This document shows, piece by piece, positions 1 through 6,548 of a DNA stretch of 7,577 bases. Origin of the DNA: Solirubrobacteraceae bacterium. Lineage in GTDB: Bacteria; Actinomycetota; Thermoleophilia; Solirubrobacterales; Solirubrobacteraceae. Each line of letters starts with the position of its first letter. Positions within the stretch are counted from its first letter, which is position 1. Position numbers and translations under genes: made by a program. The notes under the pieces were generated by a model, which worked only from the letters and a program-made list of their open reading frames with translations, was not told the DNA's origin and did not search any database. The DNA lies in assembly GCA_030038955.1 (NCBI GenBank), contig JASHQV010000439.1, positions 1 through 7,577 on the forward strand, read 5' to 3'.

Positions 1-1712
1 CCCCCCCGCCCCCTCCCGGGTCGACGCTGACCGGCGTCGCCGCCTCGGCTGGCGTCGCCGCCGGCGCCGCCCACCAGCTCGGCGATGGTCCCACGAAACC
101 GCCCCCGGACCGGCCGGCGGGAGCGACGGAGGACGAGCTGGCGCGGCTGCAACAGGGACTGGCGCAGGTTCGCACCGCGCTCGTCGCCGAGCGCGATCAG
201 CTGGCGGCGCGCGCCGGCACGCGCGACGCGGAGATTCTCGGCGCACACCTGGCGCTGCTCGACGACGAGGCGTTGCTCGACCCGGCGCGGAGCGCGATCG
301 CCGCCGGTGCCACCGCCGAGCGCGCCAGCTTCGACGCCGCCCAGCAGGTGGCGGCGGTCTACCGCGGGCTGCCTGAGCCGCTGCTGGCCGAGCGCGCCGT
401 CGACGTGCTCGAAGTCGGCGCCAGGCTGGTCGCCGCGATCACCGGGACCGCCGCGGTCGCAGCCGCCCCGTCCGGTGTCGTGATCGCTGACGAGCTGACG
501 CCCGCACAGGCCGCCCGCCTCGAGCCCGAGCGGGTGCTCGCGATCGCCTCGGCGCGCGGCTCGGTCACCGCGCACGCCGCGATCATCGCGCGGTCGCTCG
601 GCATCCCAGCGGTCGTCGGACTCGGCCGGCAGGCGCTGGCGATCGCCGACGGGACCACGGTGCTGGTCGACGGCGACGCCGGACGGGTGGTCGTGGCGCC
701 GTCCGAGCAGCTCGTCGGGGAGGCCGTGAGCCGTCGCGAGCGCCGCCGCCAGCGGGCCGCCGTCGCGCTCGCCCGGACGCACATCGACGCGACGCTCGCG
801 AGCGGTGAGCGGATCGAGGTGATGGCCAACATCGGTGGCCTCGAAGACGCCGCGCGCGCGGTCGAGCTCGGTGCCGAAGGCGTGGGGCTGCTGCGCACCG
901 AGTTCATGTTCCTGGAGCGACCGGAGCTGCCGGGCGAGGACGAGCAGGCGGCGACGCTGCTGGAGATCGCGCGCGTGCTCGACGGCCGGCCGCTGATCGT
1001 CCGCACGCTCGACGCGGGCGCCGACAAGCCGCTGCCCGGCTTGCCGATGCCGCCGGAGGCCAATCCGTTTCTCGGCGTCCGCGGCGTTCGCGTGGGGCTC
1101 GCGCAGCCCGAGCTGCTGCGGACGCAGCTGCGCGCGACGCTGCGGTCGGCGGCGGCGCACCCGGTCAAGCTGATGGTGCCGATGGTCGCGACGCTCGCCG
1201 AGTTCGTGACGGTTCGGCGGCTGTTCGAAGAGGCCCGTGCAGAGCTGGCAGTGACAGTGCCGGTCGAGCTCGGGCTGACGCTCGAGGTGCCGGCGGCGGC
1301 GGTGATGGCGGACCGGTTCGCGACGACCGTTGACTTCTTCTCGCTGGGGACCAACGACCTGACGCAGTACACGCTCGCCGCCGAGCGGGGCAACGCCCGC
1401 CTGGCGGCGCTCGCTGCCCCCCCGCAACCGGCGGTGCTGCGGCTCGTCAAGCTGATCGTCGACGGCGCCGCCACCGCCGCTGACCGGCGCTGCTGGGTCG
1501 GGGTGTGCGGCGAGATGGCGGGCGACATCCCCTCGGCGGTGCTGCTGGCGGGCCTCGGCGTGACCGAGCTGAGCATGGCGCCGGGCCTGATCCCGGAGCT
1601 CAAGCAGGCGCTGCGCGACGTCTCGCTCCGGGACGCTCAGGCGGCAGCCGCGGCCGCGCTCGAAGCCGACGACGCGGACACCGCCCGCCAGCTGGCGCTG
1701 GATCTGCTCTGA
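1..1712 (+). CDS. ptsI: PTS Enzyme I (phosphoenolpyruvate-protein phosphotransferase), C-terminal part of a probable multidomain PTS protein; 5' end outside window
   Basis: Cytoplasmic Enzyme I takes phosphate from PEP onto a histidine and passes it to HPr, or to a DhaM/HPr domain. The frame is open to the left edge and gives 569 residues (first full codon at 3). It begins with five prolines, then the typical EI start LTGVAASAGV at about residues 9-18. The phospho-histidine is His191 in SVTAHAAIIARSLGIPAVVG. The PEP-binding barrel shows Arg298 (LLRTEF), Arg334 (VRTLDAG), Glu428 (LEVPAA), Asn451-Asp452 (GTNDLTQY), Arg462 (AAERGN) and Cys502 (GVCGEMAGD), so all key EI residues are present. An almost complete EI (~560 residues) sits behind a proline linker, which suggests that the full protein carries N-terminal PTS domains such as DhaM-type IIA and/or HPr; that is inference. 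If no such domain lies upstream, it is a plain ptsI. No second gene follows closely on this strand. Confidence 0.93.
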   Translation, partial: PPPPPGSTLTGVAASAGVAAGAAHQLGDGPTKPPPDRPAGATEDELARLQQGLAQVRTALVAERDQLAARAGTRDAEILGAHLALLDDEALLDPARSAIAAGATAERASFDAAQQVAAVYRGLPEPLLAERAVDVLEVGARLVAAITGTAAVAAAPSGVVIADELTPAQAARLEPERVLAIASARGSVTAHAAIIARSLGIPAVVGLGRQALAIADGTTVLVDGDAGRVVVAPSEQLVGEAVSRRERRRQRAAVALARTHIDATLASGERIEVMANIGGLEDAARAVELGAEGVGLLRTEFMFLERPELPGEDEQAATLLEIARVLDGRPLIVRTLDAGADKPLPGLPMPPEANPFLGVRGVRVGLAQPELLRTQLRATLRSAAAHPVKLMVPMVATLAEFVTVRRLFEEARAELAVTVPVELGLTLEVPAAAVMADRFATTVDFFSLGTNDLTQYTLAAERGNARLAALAAPPQPAVLRLVKLIVDGAATAADRRCWVGVCGEMAGDIPSAVLLAGLGVTELSMAPGLIPELKQALRDVSLRDAQAAAAAALEADDADTARQLALDLL

Positions 1713-1781
1713 TCGGCGCCGGGCAGAGTCCCGCGCGTGATGCGGGCTGCATTGCCCCGTCGGCAACGGATCTAGGTCTGT

Positions 1782-1826
1782 CGCGGGTCGAAATTCGTTG
1801 GACAGTCCAACGAATTTCGACCCGCG
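1782..1826. repeat. Perfect 45-base palindrome (22-base arms, 1-base centre)
   Basis: The left arm 1782-1803 (beginning CGCGGGTCGAAATTC) is the exact reverse complement of 1805-1826, with a single A at 1804 as centre. It starts 69 bases after the Enzyme I stop and ends 39 bases before the ATPase start. As RNA it would make a very stable hairpin. No T-run follows on either strand, so it is not a canonical intrinsic terminator. A U-tract-less terminator, a dimeric regulator's binding site, or a palindromic mobile or REP-like unit are all possible. The symmetry is directly visible; the role is unknown. Confidence 0.9.
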
Positions 1827-1853
1827 GACGATATGGTTCGGAAAATCTATACC
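1825..1853 (+). promoter_or_regulatory. Candidate sigma70-like promoter for the ATPase gene
   Basis: A possible -35 CGGACG (1825-1830, GAC core only) and a -10 TATACC (1848-1853, four of six matches) are separated by 17 bases in an unusually AT-rich stretch. Transcription would begin close to 1860, a few bases before the ATG at 1866. This agrees with the absence of a Shine-Dalgarno sequence there. The -35 touches the right end of the 45-base palindrome. The matches are weak, so this is a suggestion only. Confidence 0.3.
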
Positions 1854-1862
1854 ATCTGGTAT
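1849..1862. repeat. Short inverted repeat ATACCA-TC-TGGTAT just before the ATPase start
   Basis: ATACCA (1849-1854) and TGGTAT (1857-1862) form a perfect 6-base dyad with a 2-base spacer. It overlaps the candidate -10 and ends 3 bases before the ATG. A partial extra copy, ATGGT at 1833-1837, could pair with ACCAT at 1851-1855. It may be a small operator or a hairpin occluding the start, but dyads this short also arise by chance. Confidence 0.35.
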
Positions 1863-1865
1863 TAA

Positions 1866-2993
1866 ATGACTGAACCGATCAGCAGGCAAGGGACTCCGTT
1901 CCCATTCGAAGGGCCGGTCCCACCGGATCTGCTGATCGATCGCGAGGACGAGCTCCGGTTGCTCGCACGTCGCGCCGCGGACCGTGTCAACGTGCGTCTG
2001 GTCGCACCGCGCCGATACGGCAAGACGAGCTTGCTGCTCGCGCACGCGCGGTGTCTGCAGCGCACGGGCTGGAGGACCGCGCATGTCGATCTGTCGCGTG
2101 TGACCGATCTTGCCGACGCCGCCAGGCGACTCGCGGCCGCCTACGCCGGCCTCGACGCCGGGTGGGTCCGCTCGCACCTGGCCGGGCTCCTCAGCCGCCT
2201 CGGAATCACGCTGTCGGCGGGCGCGGCCTCCGTCTCGGTCGCGCCACGCCCGCGGGCACCTGACCACGAGGCCGCGGAGACGGTCATCGTGCAACTGCTC
2301 GATCTGCCGTTGCGGCTCTGGCGCCAGGATCAGACGCCAACGTTGGTCGTGCTCGACGAGTTCCAAGACCTGCTCGTCGCCCGCAAAGACCTCGATGGCC
2401 TGCTGAGATCCCGCATCCAGTATCACGGCGACGCCGCCTGCTACGTATACGCAGGCTCCGAGCCGTCGATGATCCGTGAGCTGTTCGAACAGCGCGAACG
2501 ACCGCTGTTCGCGCAAGCCGACCCGCTCACGCTCGGCCCGCTCCCGCCCGAGGAGACCCAGGGAGGTCTGCTCGAACGCTTCCGGGGCGAGCAGCTCGAC
2601 CCTGGAGAAGCACTCGCCGAGCTGGTTGCGTTCGCCCACGGTCACCCGCAGCGGACGATGCTGCTCGCCTACCTGCTCTCGGACCGCCTGATCACGGGTG
2701 CGCACCCGACCCCGGCGCTCGCGGACGAGGTCATCGACGACGCGATCACGCGCACCGAGCAGGCGCACCAAGCGCTCTGGCAGCAGCTCTCCCGACCCGA
2801 ACGCGTGCTACTTGCCGGGGTCGCCGACGGCCGCGCGCCAACGAGCCGTGCACTCGCCGCAGAGCATCAGCTCAGCCGCGGAACGCTCGACGCCGCGGCG
2901 CGACGTCTCGTCAACCAGGCGCATCTCGCTCGCGACGGGCGCGCCGCGTGGCTCACCGACCCGCTGCTCGCGGAATGGCTCCGCCGGCGCTGA
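1866..2993 (+). CDS. P-loop ATPase of the archaeal-ATPase/AAA_16 type with C-terminal winged-helix-like region
   Basis: A 375-residue soluble ATPase. The N-terminal FEGPVPPDLLIDREDEL (14-30) is the usual lead-in of this family. The Walker A motif is APRRYGKT (47-54), with alanine in place of the first glycine and Lys53-Thr54 intact. Walker B is TLVVLDEFQDL (159-169; Asp164, Glu165). A sensor-like AGSEPSMIRELF segment (196-207) is followed by PLFAQADPLTLGPLPPEE (213-230), which matches the pattern around 'PLxxR/A..L.PL' in archaeal-type ATPases (COG1672/PF01637). Residues ~305-375 look like a winged helix (SRALAAEHQLSRGTLDAAARRL, then a wing with WLTDPLLAEWL). No nuclease (DUF234) or transmembrane part is visible. 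The ATG lacks a ribosome binding site and may be near-leaderless. The gene stands alone between Enzyme I and the convergent transporter. Substrate and partner are unknown; regulation, DNA handling or a defence/STAND-like role cannot be told apart. Confidence 0.85.
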   Translation: MTEPISRQGTPFPFEGPVPPDLLIDREDELRLLARRAADRVNVRLVAPRRYGKTSLLLAHARCLQRTGWRTAHVDLSRVTDLADAARRLAAAYAGLDAGWVRSHLAGLLSRLGITLSAGAASVSVAPRPRAPDHEAAETVIVQLLDLPLRLWRQDQTPTLVVLDEFQDLLVARKDLDGLLRSRIQYHGDAACYVYAGSEPSMIRELFEQRERPLFAQADPLTLGPLPPEETQGGLLERFRGEQLDPGEALAELVAFAHGHPQRTMLLAYLLSDRLITGAHPTPALADEVIDDAITRTEQAHQALWQQLSRPERVLLAGVADGRAPTSRALAAEHQLSRGTLDAAARRLVNQAHLARDGRAAWLTDPLLAEWLRRR

Positions 2994-3107
2994 GTCCTTG
3001 CCCGCAAGCGCGCTGCGACAGCCGCTGGCCATCCGTGCTGACTCCCGTCGTGGCGGCTTGCAACGCTCACAAGCGGGCCGTGATCCGCCAGATCTGCGAC
3101 CGCGCGT

Positions 3108-4274
3108 TCACGGCGCTCGGCTTCGTGTAGCCGCCGGCGCGGGCATCTCTCCACGGACTGGACGCTCTGCTTGGCGCTTGCTGATCACGGTTGTCGCGGC
3201 GGCCAGCAGCTGCGTCGCCGCGAGTGCGTAGAACAGGCCGCGACTGCCGAGCAGGGCGAGAGCAAGGCCCGCGACCGGTGCTCCGACGGCGCTTGCGGCG
3301 GTCTTCAGGCTAGCCGCGGTCGTGAACACCGCTGCGGTCATCGTGGGGGGCGCGTCGCGCGAGCGGACCGCGAGGACAGCCGGAAGCAGCACCCCGTCGC
3401 CCACGCCGAACAGCGCAAAGCCGGCCATGCAGAGCATCGGCGCCGCAGCACCGGCGATCACCAGCCCGCCGCCAGTCATCACCAGCAGGGACAGCGGGAT
3501 CGCCCGATCCGGGTGGCGGAGCGGGTAGCGGGCGAGGGTGAGTGCGGCAACGAGCGCCGCGGCAGCCAGGACCGCGAGGTACAGGCCGGCGAGATGCGCC
3601 GAGCCCGTCAGCGCGGCGATCGCAACCGCTCCGATCTCCAGGCCGCCCCACCCGAACGCCGCCAGCGTGCTCGCCACCGTCGCTGCCAGCAGCTGTCGAG
3701 TGTGGCCGAGGGCCGCGAGGGTCGCGGTCAGCGACACGTGCGGGATCCGTGATCGGGTGCGCTCCGGCTGGCGCTCCAGTGGAAGCAACAGCGCGCCGGA
3801 GACGACCGCCAGCGCGGGCACCGCGAGCGCGATCCGTGGCGAGAACGCGGCCGCCAGCAGTGCGACGAGCGCCGGGCCGGCAATTCCCGACACGCTGTAG
3901 GTCGCTGAGTCAAGTGCCTGAGCGGCTCCGAGCGCCGGCGGCTTCACGAGACCGGGAAGCATCGAGCTGATCCCACCCGTGAACAGCGGCACAGCCGCTC
4001 CCCCCAACGTGGTGGCCGCGATCAGGACGACGGTCGGCAGATGACCGACCAGCGTCGCGTCAAGCCCGAGTGCGGCCGCCGCGACAAGGCCCGCGATGCC
4101 GAGGAAGCGTCTCGGGTGCGGGGTGCGGTCGAGCCCGTGGCCGACGAGCACGCCACTGAGCAGGCTCGGGCCTGACCACGCGGCGACGAACAGTCCCTCG
4201 CGGGTGGAGCCGGCGCCGGTCGCCCGGACCGCGAGCACCAGTGCGATCGCCACCCCCTCGCTGGCGACGCGCAC
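3108..4274 (-). CDS. Major facilitator superfamily transporter (probable drug/metabolite efflux)
   Basis: From the GTG at 4274 the product is 388 residues, mostly alternating hydrophobic segments consistent with about 12 membrane helices. An MFS signature-A-like loop, GHGLDRTPHPRRFLG, follows the second helix. A basic loop (about LERQPERTRSRIP) divides the protein in two halves, and the tail is a short charged KRQAERPVRGEM end. The start is doubtful: GTG at 4274 falls inside the first membrane helix and has no ribosome binding site. The frame stays open back to a TAA at 4350-4352. Ten codons further upstream, a CTG (4304-4302) has AGGG 7 bases before it, giving LVRYLLGACAVRVASEGVAIA, a complete first helix. 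The gene is divergent from a CGNR-type regulator with a dyad between them, so control by that neighbour is likely. Substrate cannot be predicted; efflux is inferred from the context. Confidence 0.88.
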   Translation of the reverse strand: MRVASEGVAIALVLAVRATGAGSTREGLFVAAWSGPSLLSGVLVGHGLDRTPHPRRFLGIAGLVAAAALGLDATLVGHLPTVVLIAATTLGGAAVPLFTGGISSMLPGLVKPPALGAAQALDSATYSVSGIAGPALVALLAAAFSPRIALAVPALAVVSGALLLPLERQPERTRSRIPHVSLTATLAALGHTRQLLAATVASTLAAFGWGGLEIGAVAIAALTGSAHLAGLYLAVLAAAALVAALTLARYPLRHPDRAIPLSLLVMTGGGLVIAGAAAPMLCMAGFALFGVGDGVLLPAVLAVRSRDAPPTMTAAVFTTAASLKTAASAVGAPVAGLALALLGSRGLFYALAATQLLAAATTVISKRQAERPVRGEMPAPAATRSRAP

Positions 4275-4324
4275 GGCGCAGGCGCCGAGGAGATAGCGGA
4301 CCAGCGCTGAGCCCTGTTCGGCGA

Positions 4325-4354
4325 TGTAACGGTTTATCCTGATGAACCGTTACA
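4325..4354. promoter_or_regulatory. Operator-like dyad between the divergent transporter and CGNR regulator genes
   Basis: TGTAACGGTT (4325-4334) and AACCGTTACA (4345-4354) are exact reverse complements 10 bases apart. Inside the spacer ATC/GAT (4336-4338 and 4341-4343) also pair, so 13 of 15 positions per half are symmetric. The site lies in the intergenic region shared by both genes and overlaps the places where their promoters must be, including a possible -10 TACACT at 4351-4356 for the + strand gene. This is the layout expected of an autoregulatory operator for a dimeric repressor or activator. Confidence 0.75.
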
Positions 4355-4361
4355 CTACAGC

Positions 4362-4367
4362 GAGAGG
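4362..4367 (+). promoter_or_regulatory. Ribosome binding site GAGAGG that decides the CGNR gene start
   Basis: GAGAGG lies 7 bases before the in-frame GTG at 4375. The earlier in-frame ATG at 4342 has no such sequence and lies inside the operator-like dyad. The GTG is therefore the better start. Confidence 0.7.
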
Positions 4368-4374
4368 TACTGCC

Positions 4375-4926
4375 GTGCGAGCCGCTTCTGAAGTTCATTT
4401 CGGGCCGTCGGCCGTGCTGGCCCGCACGGTCGCGCTGATCAACGCAATCGGGCCGCCAGCAAAGGTCGAACCGACCGCGACCGCGGTGGAGCTGGTACTC
4501 CGAGACCACGGCGAGCCCGATCCGGCAGTCGCGCCTGACGAGCTTCCGGCGCTGATCGACGTCGTCGGGCAGCTGTTCGCTGTGTGCGCAGCTGACAGCG
4601 ACGACGACGCGGCGCGGGCGATCAACGACCTCCTGTTCGCCTACGGGCACCGGCCGCGGCTGACCGCTCACGACGGCACACGCTGGCACCTGCACCTCGA
4701 CAGCACCGACGATGCGCCGCTGCACGAATGGATCGCCACCAGCGGTGCGCTCGCCCTCGCCACGATGCTCTCCGAGATCGGTCGCGACGGCTGGGGCATC
4801 TGCCGAGCGGACGGGTGCGGACGGCTGTTTCTCACAACCGGTCCTGCACGACGGCGCGCCGCTTGCTCAGATCGATGCGCGACCCGGACGCGCGTGCGTG
4901 AACACCGGCGCCGTCACGGCGCGTAA
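4375..4926 (+). CDS. CGNR zinc-finger / ABATE-domain protein, putative transcriptional regulator
   Basis: A 183-residue protein starting at GTG 4375, chosen for the GAGAGG 7 bases upstream (an ATG at 4342 would add 11 residues). The first ~120 residues resemble the ABATE domain (an early VALINAI region, then DELPALIDVVGQLF and an RWHLHLDS strand). The C-terminus has the zinc-finger layout of the zf-CGNR family: CRADGCGRLF (Cys143, Cys148), then CSDRCATR (Cys164, Cys168), then a basic tail RTRVREHRRRHGA that could touch nucleic acid. The eponymous CGNR/CANR tetrad reads CATR here, and the usual D-x-SRN segment between the cysteine pairs is replaced by TTGPARR. Members are annotated as stress-related regulators and often lie beside MFS transporters, as here. 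It is divergent from the transporter with a shared dyad, so it probably controls both. DNA binding is inferred, not shown. Confidence 0.87.
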   Translation: MRAASEVHFGPSAVLARTVALINAIGPPAKVEPTATAVELVLRDHGEPDPAVAPDELPALIDVVGQLFAVCAADSDDDAARAINDLLFAYGHRPRLTAHDGTRWHLHLDSTDDAPLHEWIATSGALALATMLSEIGRDGWGICRADGCGRLFLTTGPARRRAACSDRCATRTRVREHRRRHGA

Positions 4927-4972
4927 GCATCTAGTTGGTCGCTGCCGACCCCGCGACAGGTACTCTCCGGCC

Positions 4973-5530
4973 ATGGAGGCCGGCACGATCGACACGCTGA
5001 GATCGCCTCGACTGCTGGCGCTCGGGACCGGCGCGCGGATCCTCGCGTCGCCCGCCGTGCTGGCGCTGATGCTTGCCCACGCGTGGAGCGCTGCGACGGT
5101 CGTGTTCCTGCTGGCGGCGGCGACCGACTTCCTCGACGGGAGGCTGGCGCGGCGCTGGAAGCTGACGACCACGCTCGGCGCGTTCCTCGATACGACCGCC
5201 GACAAGCTGCTGGTGTCGACGGCGCTGATCGGGCTGCTCGCAGTCCACCACGTATCGCCCTGGATCGCGCTCGTGATCATCGGTCGCGAGCTGATGATCC
5301 TCGGGCTGCGGGCGGCGGTGACCGCGGGCGGCGTCAGCTTCGAGACCTCGATCGCTGGTAAGTGGAAGGCGACTGTTCAGTTCGTCGCGATTGCGCTGGC
5401 GACGATGCGTCCCGACGTGGTGATCGGCGGCGCCTACCTGGACCAGTGGGCGATGATCGTCGCGGCGGTGATCAGCGCCTGGTCGGGGATTGGCTACCTG
5501 GTTCGCTCGGCGGACGCCCTGAGGGCCTGA
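4973..5530 (+). CDS. pgsA: CDP-diacylglycerol--glycerol-3-phosphate 3-phosphatidyltransferase (phosphatidylglycerophosphate synthase)
   Basis: This inner-membrane enzyme joins CDP-diacylglycerol and glycerol-3-phosphate to make phosphatidylglycerophosphate, the precursor of phosphatidylglycerol and cardiolipin. The product has 185 residues, the usual family length. The full CDP-alcohol phosphotransferase motif is present: Asp52-x2-Asp55-Gly56-x2-Ala59-Arg60-x8-Gly69-x3-Asp73-x3-Asp77. PgsA-type segments follow: IGRELMILGLR (103-113) and AGKWKATVQ (128-136). Hydrophobic stretches at about 24-50, 78-104, 135-145 and 157-176 fit a multi-helix membrane protein. ATG at 4973 is taken as the start; only a weak AGG lies 12 bases upstream, so the exact start is less sure than the family. 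It begins 46 bases after the CGNR gene and is followed 22 bases later by the SDR gene, probably co-transcribed. Another CDP-alcohol transferase specificity is possible, but the REL and GKWK segments favour PgsA. Confidence 0.9.
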   Translation: MEAGTIDTLRSPRLLALGTGARILASPAVLALMLAHAWSAATVVFLLAAATDFLDGRLARRWKLTTTLGAFLDTTADKLLVSTALIGLLAVHHVSPWIALVIIGRELMILGLRAAVTAGGVSFETSIAGKWKATVQFVAIALATMRPDVVIGGAYLDQWAMIVAAVISAWSGIGYLVRSADALRA

Positions 5531-5552
5531 GGCGTTGACCGAGGCCAGCTAG

Positions 5553-6548
5553 ATGGCGCGCGTGTTCGTGGCCGGCGGCACCGGCGTGATCGGCACCGCG
5601 CTGGTGCGCGCGCTGGTGCAGCGCGGCGACGAGGTGGTGGCGCTGGCGCGCTCGGAGGCGAGCGCGGCGACGCTGGCAGAGCAGGGCCTGGAGGTCAGAC
5701 GCGGCGAGATCTTCGACGGGCCGGCGCTGACCGCGGCGATGGAGGGCTGCGAGCTCGCGTTCAACGTCGCCGGCGTCAACGGCTTCTGCCTGGTGGACAC
5801 GCGACCGATGCTGCGCGCCAACATCGAGGGCGCCGCGACCGCCGTCCGGGCCGCCGCGCGAGCTGGCGTGCGGCGGCTCGTGCACACCTCGTCGGCGGCG
5901 ACGATCGGCGAGGCGCCGGGCGTCGTGGCGAGCGAGTGGACGCCGCATCGCGGCTGGTACCTGTCCGACTACGAGCGCAGCAAGACGTACGGCGAGCGGA
6001 GCGCGCTCGCAGCGGCGCGCGAGCGCGGTCAGGACCTGGTGCTGGTCAATCCCTCATCGGTGCAGGGGCCGGGGCGCTCCGGCGGCACCGGCAGGTTCCT
6101 GCTGGCGTTCCTCGATGGTCGCCTGAGGCTGTTCGTCGACACGTACGTTAGCCTCGTCGACATCGACGACTGCGTCGCCGGGCACCTGCTGGCGGCCGAG
6201 CGCGGTGCCAGCGGCGAGCGCTACCTGCTGTCGGGGATCCGGCTGTCGATCACCGAGGCGCTGGCGCTGGCGGCTGAGGTCGCCGGCGTTGAGCGGCGGC
6301 CGCGGCTGCTGCCGCGGCCGCTGGCCACAGCCGGCGCGACCGCCGCGGAGTATGCGTTCCGCCTGCGCGGCAAGCGCCCGCCGGTGTGCCGCGAGATGGT
6401 GCGCACGCTGCTGCACGGCCACCGTTACGACGGGTCCCGGGCCGAGCGCGAGCTCGGGCTGGTGTACACGCCCGCTCGCGAGACGCTGCTGCGCACGGTG
6501 CAGTGGGCGCGCACGGCCGGGCTGCTGCGATTCACCAGCCAGGATTGA
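5553..6548 (+). CDS. NAD-dependent epimerase/dehydratase family protein (extended SDR)
   Basis: A 331-residue cytoplasmic oxidoreductase or epimerase of the extended short-chain dehydrogenase type (COG0451). The Rossmann nucleotide-binding motif is GGTGVIG (8-14) after the first strand MARVFVA. The catalytic set is Ser113/Ser114 (HTSSAAT) and Tyr140-x3-Lys144 (DYERSK), followed by an NPSSVQGPG stretch (166-174) typical of sugar epimerases, dihydroflavonol-4-reductase-like and HpnA-like enzymes. VSLVDIDDCVAGHL is the usual 'V.V.DvA.g' region. The substrate cannot be read from the sequence; a sugar nucleotide, sterol-like or other lipid-linked substrate is possible. GAGG at 5541-5544 lies 8 bases before the ATG, supporting this start. 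Only 22 bases separate it from pgsA, so they are probably one transcript. Its last 17 bases overlap the tail of the TauE/SafE gene on the opposite strand. Confidence 0.88.
   Translation: MARVFVAGGTGVIGTALVRALVQRGDEVVALARSEASAATLAEQGLEVRRGEIFDGPALTAAMEGCELAFNVAGVNGFCLVDTRPMLRANIEGAATAVRAAARAGVRRLVHTSSAATIGEAPGVVASEWTPHRGWYLSDYERSKTYGERSALAAARERGQDLVLVNPSSVQGPGRSGGTGRFLLAFLDGRLRLFVDTYVSLVDIDDCVAGHLLAAERGASGERYLLSGIRLSITEALALAAEVAGVERRPRLLPRPLATAGATAAEYAFRLRGKRPPVCREMVRTLLHGHRYDGSRAERELGLVYTPARETLLRTVQWARTAGLLRFTSQD

Noticed and set aside
1..17. C-rich run at the left edge as a repeat or assembly artefact
   Set aside because: In the Enzyme I frame it reads as a proline linker and joins cleanly to the EI start motif, so coding sequence explains it.
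359..1603. A 414-codon open frame antisense to the Enzyme I gene
   Set aside because: Its product is low-complexity Ser/Ala/Arg/Thr with no recognisable motif, as expected of the opposite strand of a high-GC gene; the + strand has all EI active-site residues.
2994..3107. Terminator between the convergent ATPase and transporter genes
   Set aside because: Only short or wobble-rich stems (for example GCTTG/CAAGC near 3057-3075) and no T-run; nothing convincing can be named in this 114-base gap.
4342..4374. ATG at 4342 as start of the CGNR gene
   Set aside because: It has no ribosome binding site and lies inside the operator-like dyad; GTG at 4375 has GAGAGG at good spacing.
4937..4950. GGTCG-CTGC-CGACC hairpin between the CGNR and pgsA genes as a terminator
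   Set aside because: The stem is only five bases with no T-run, easily found by chance in such GC-rich DNA.
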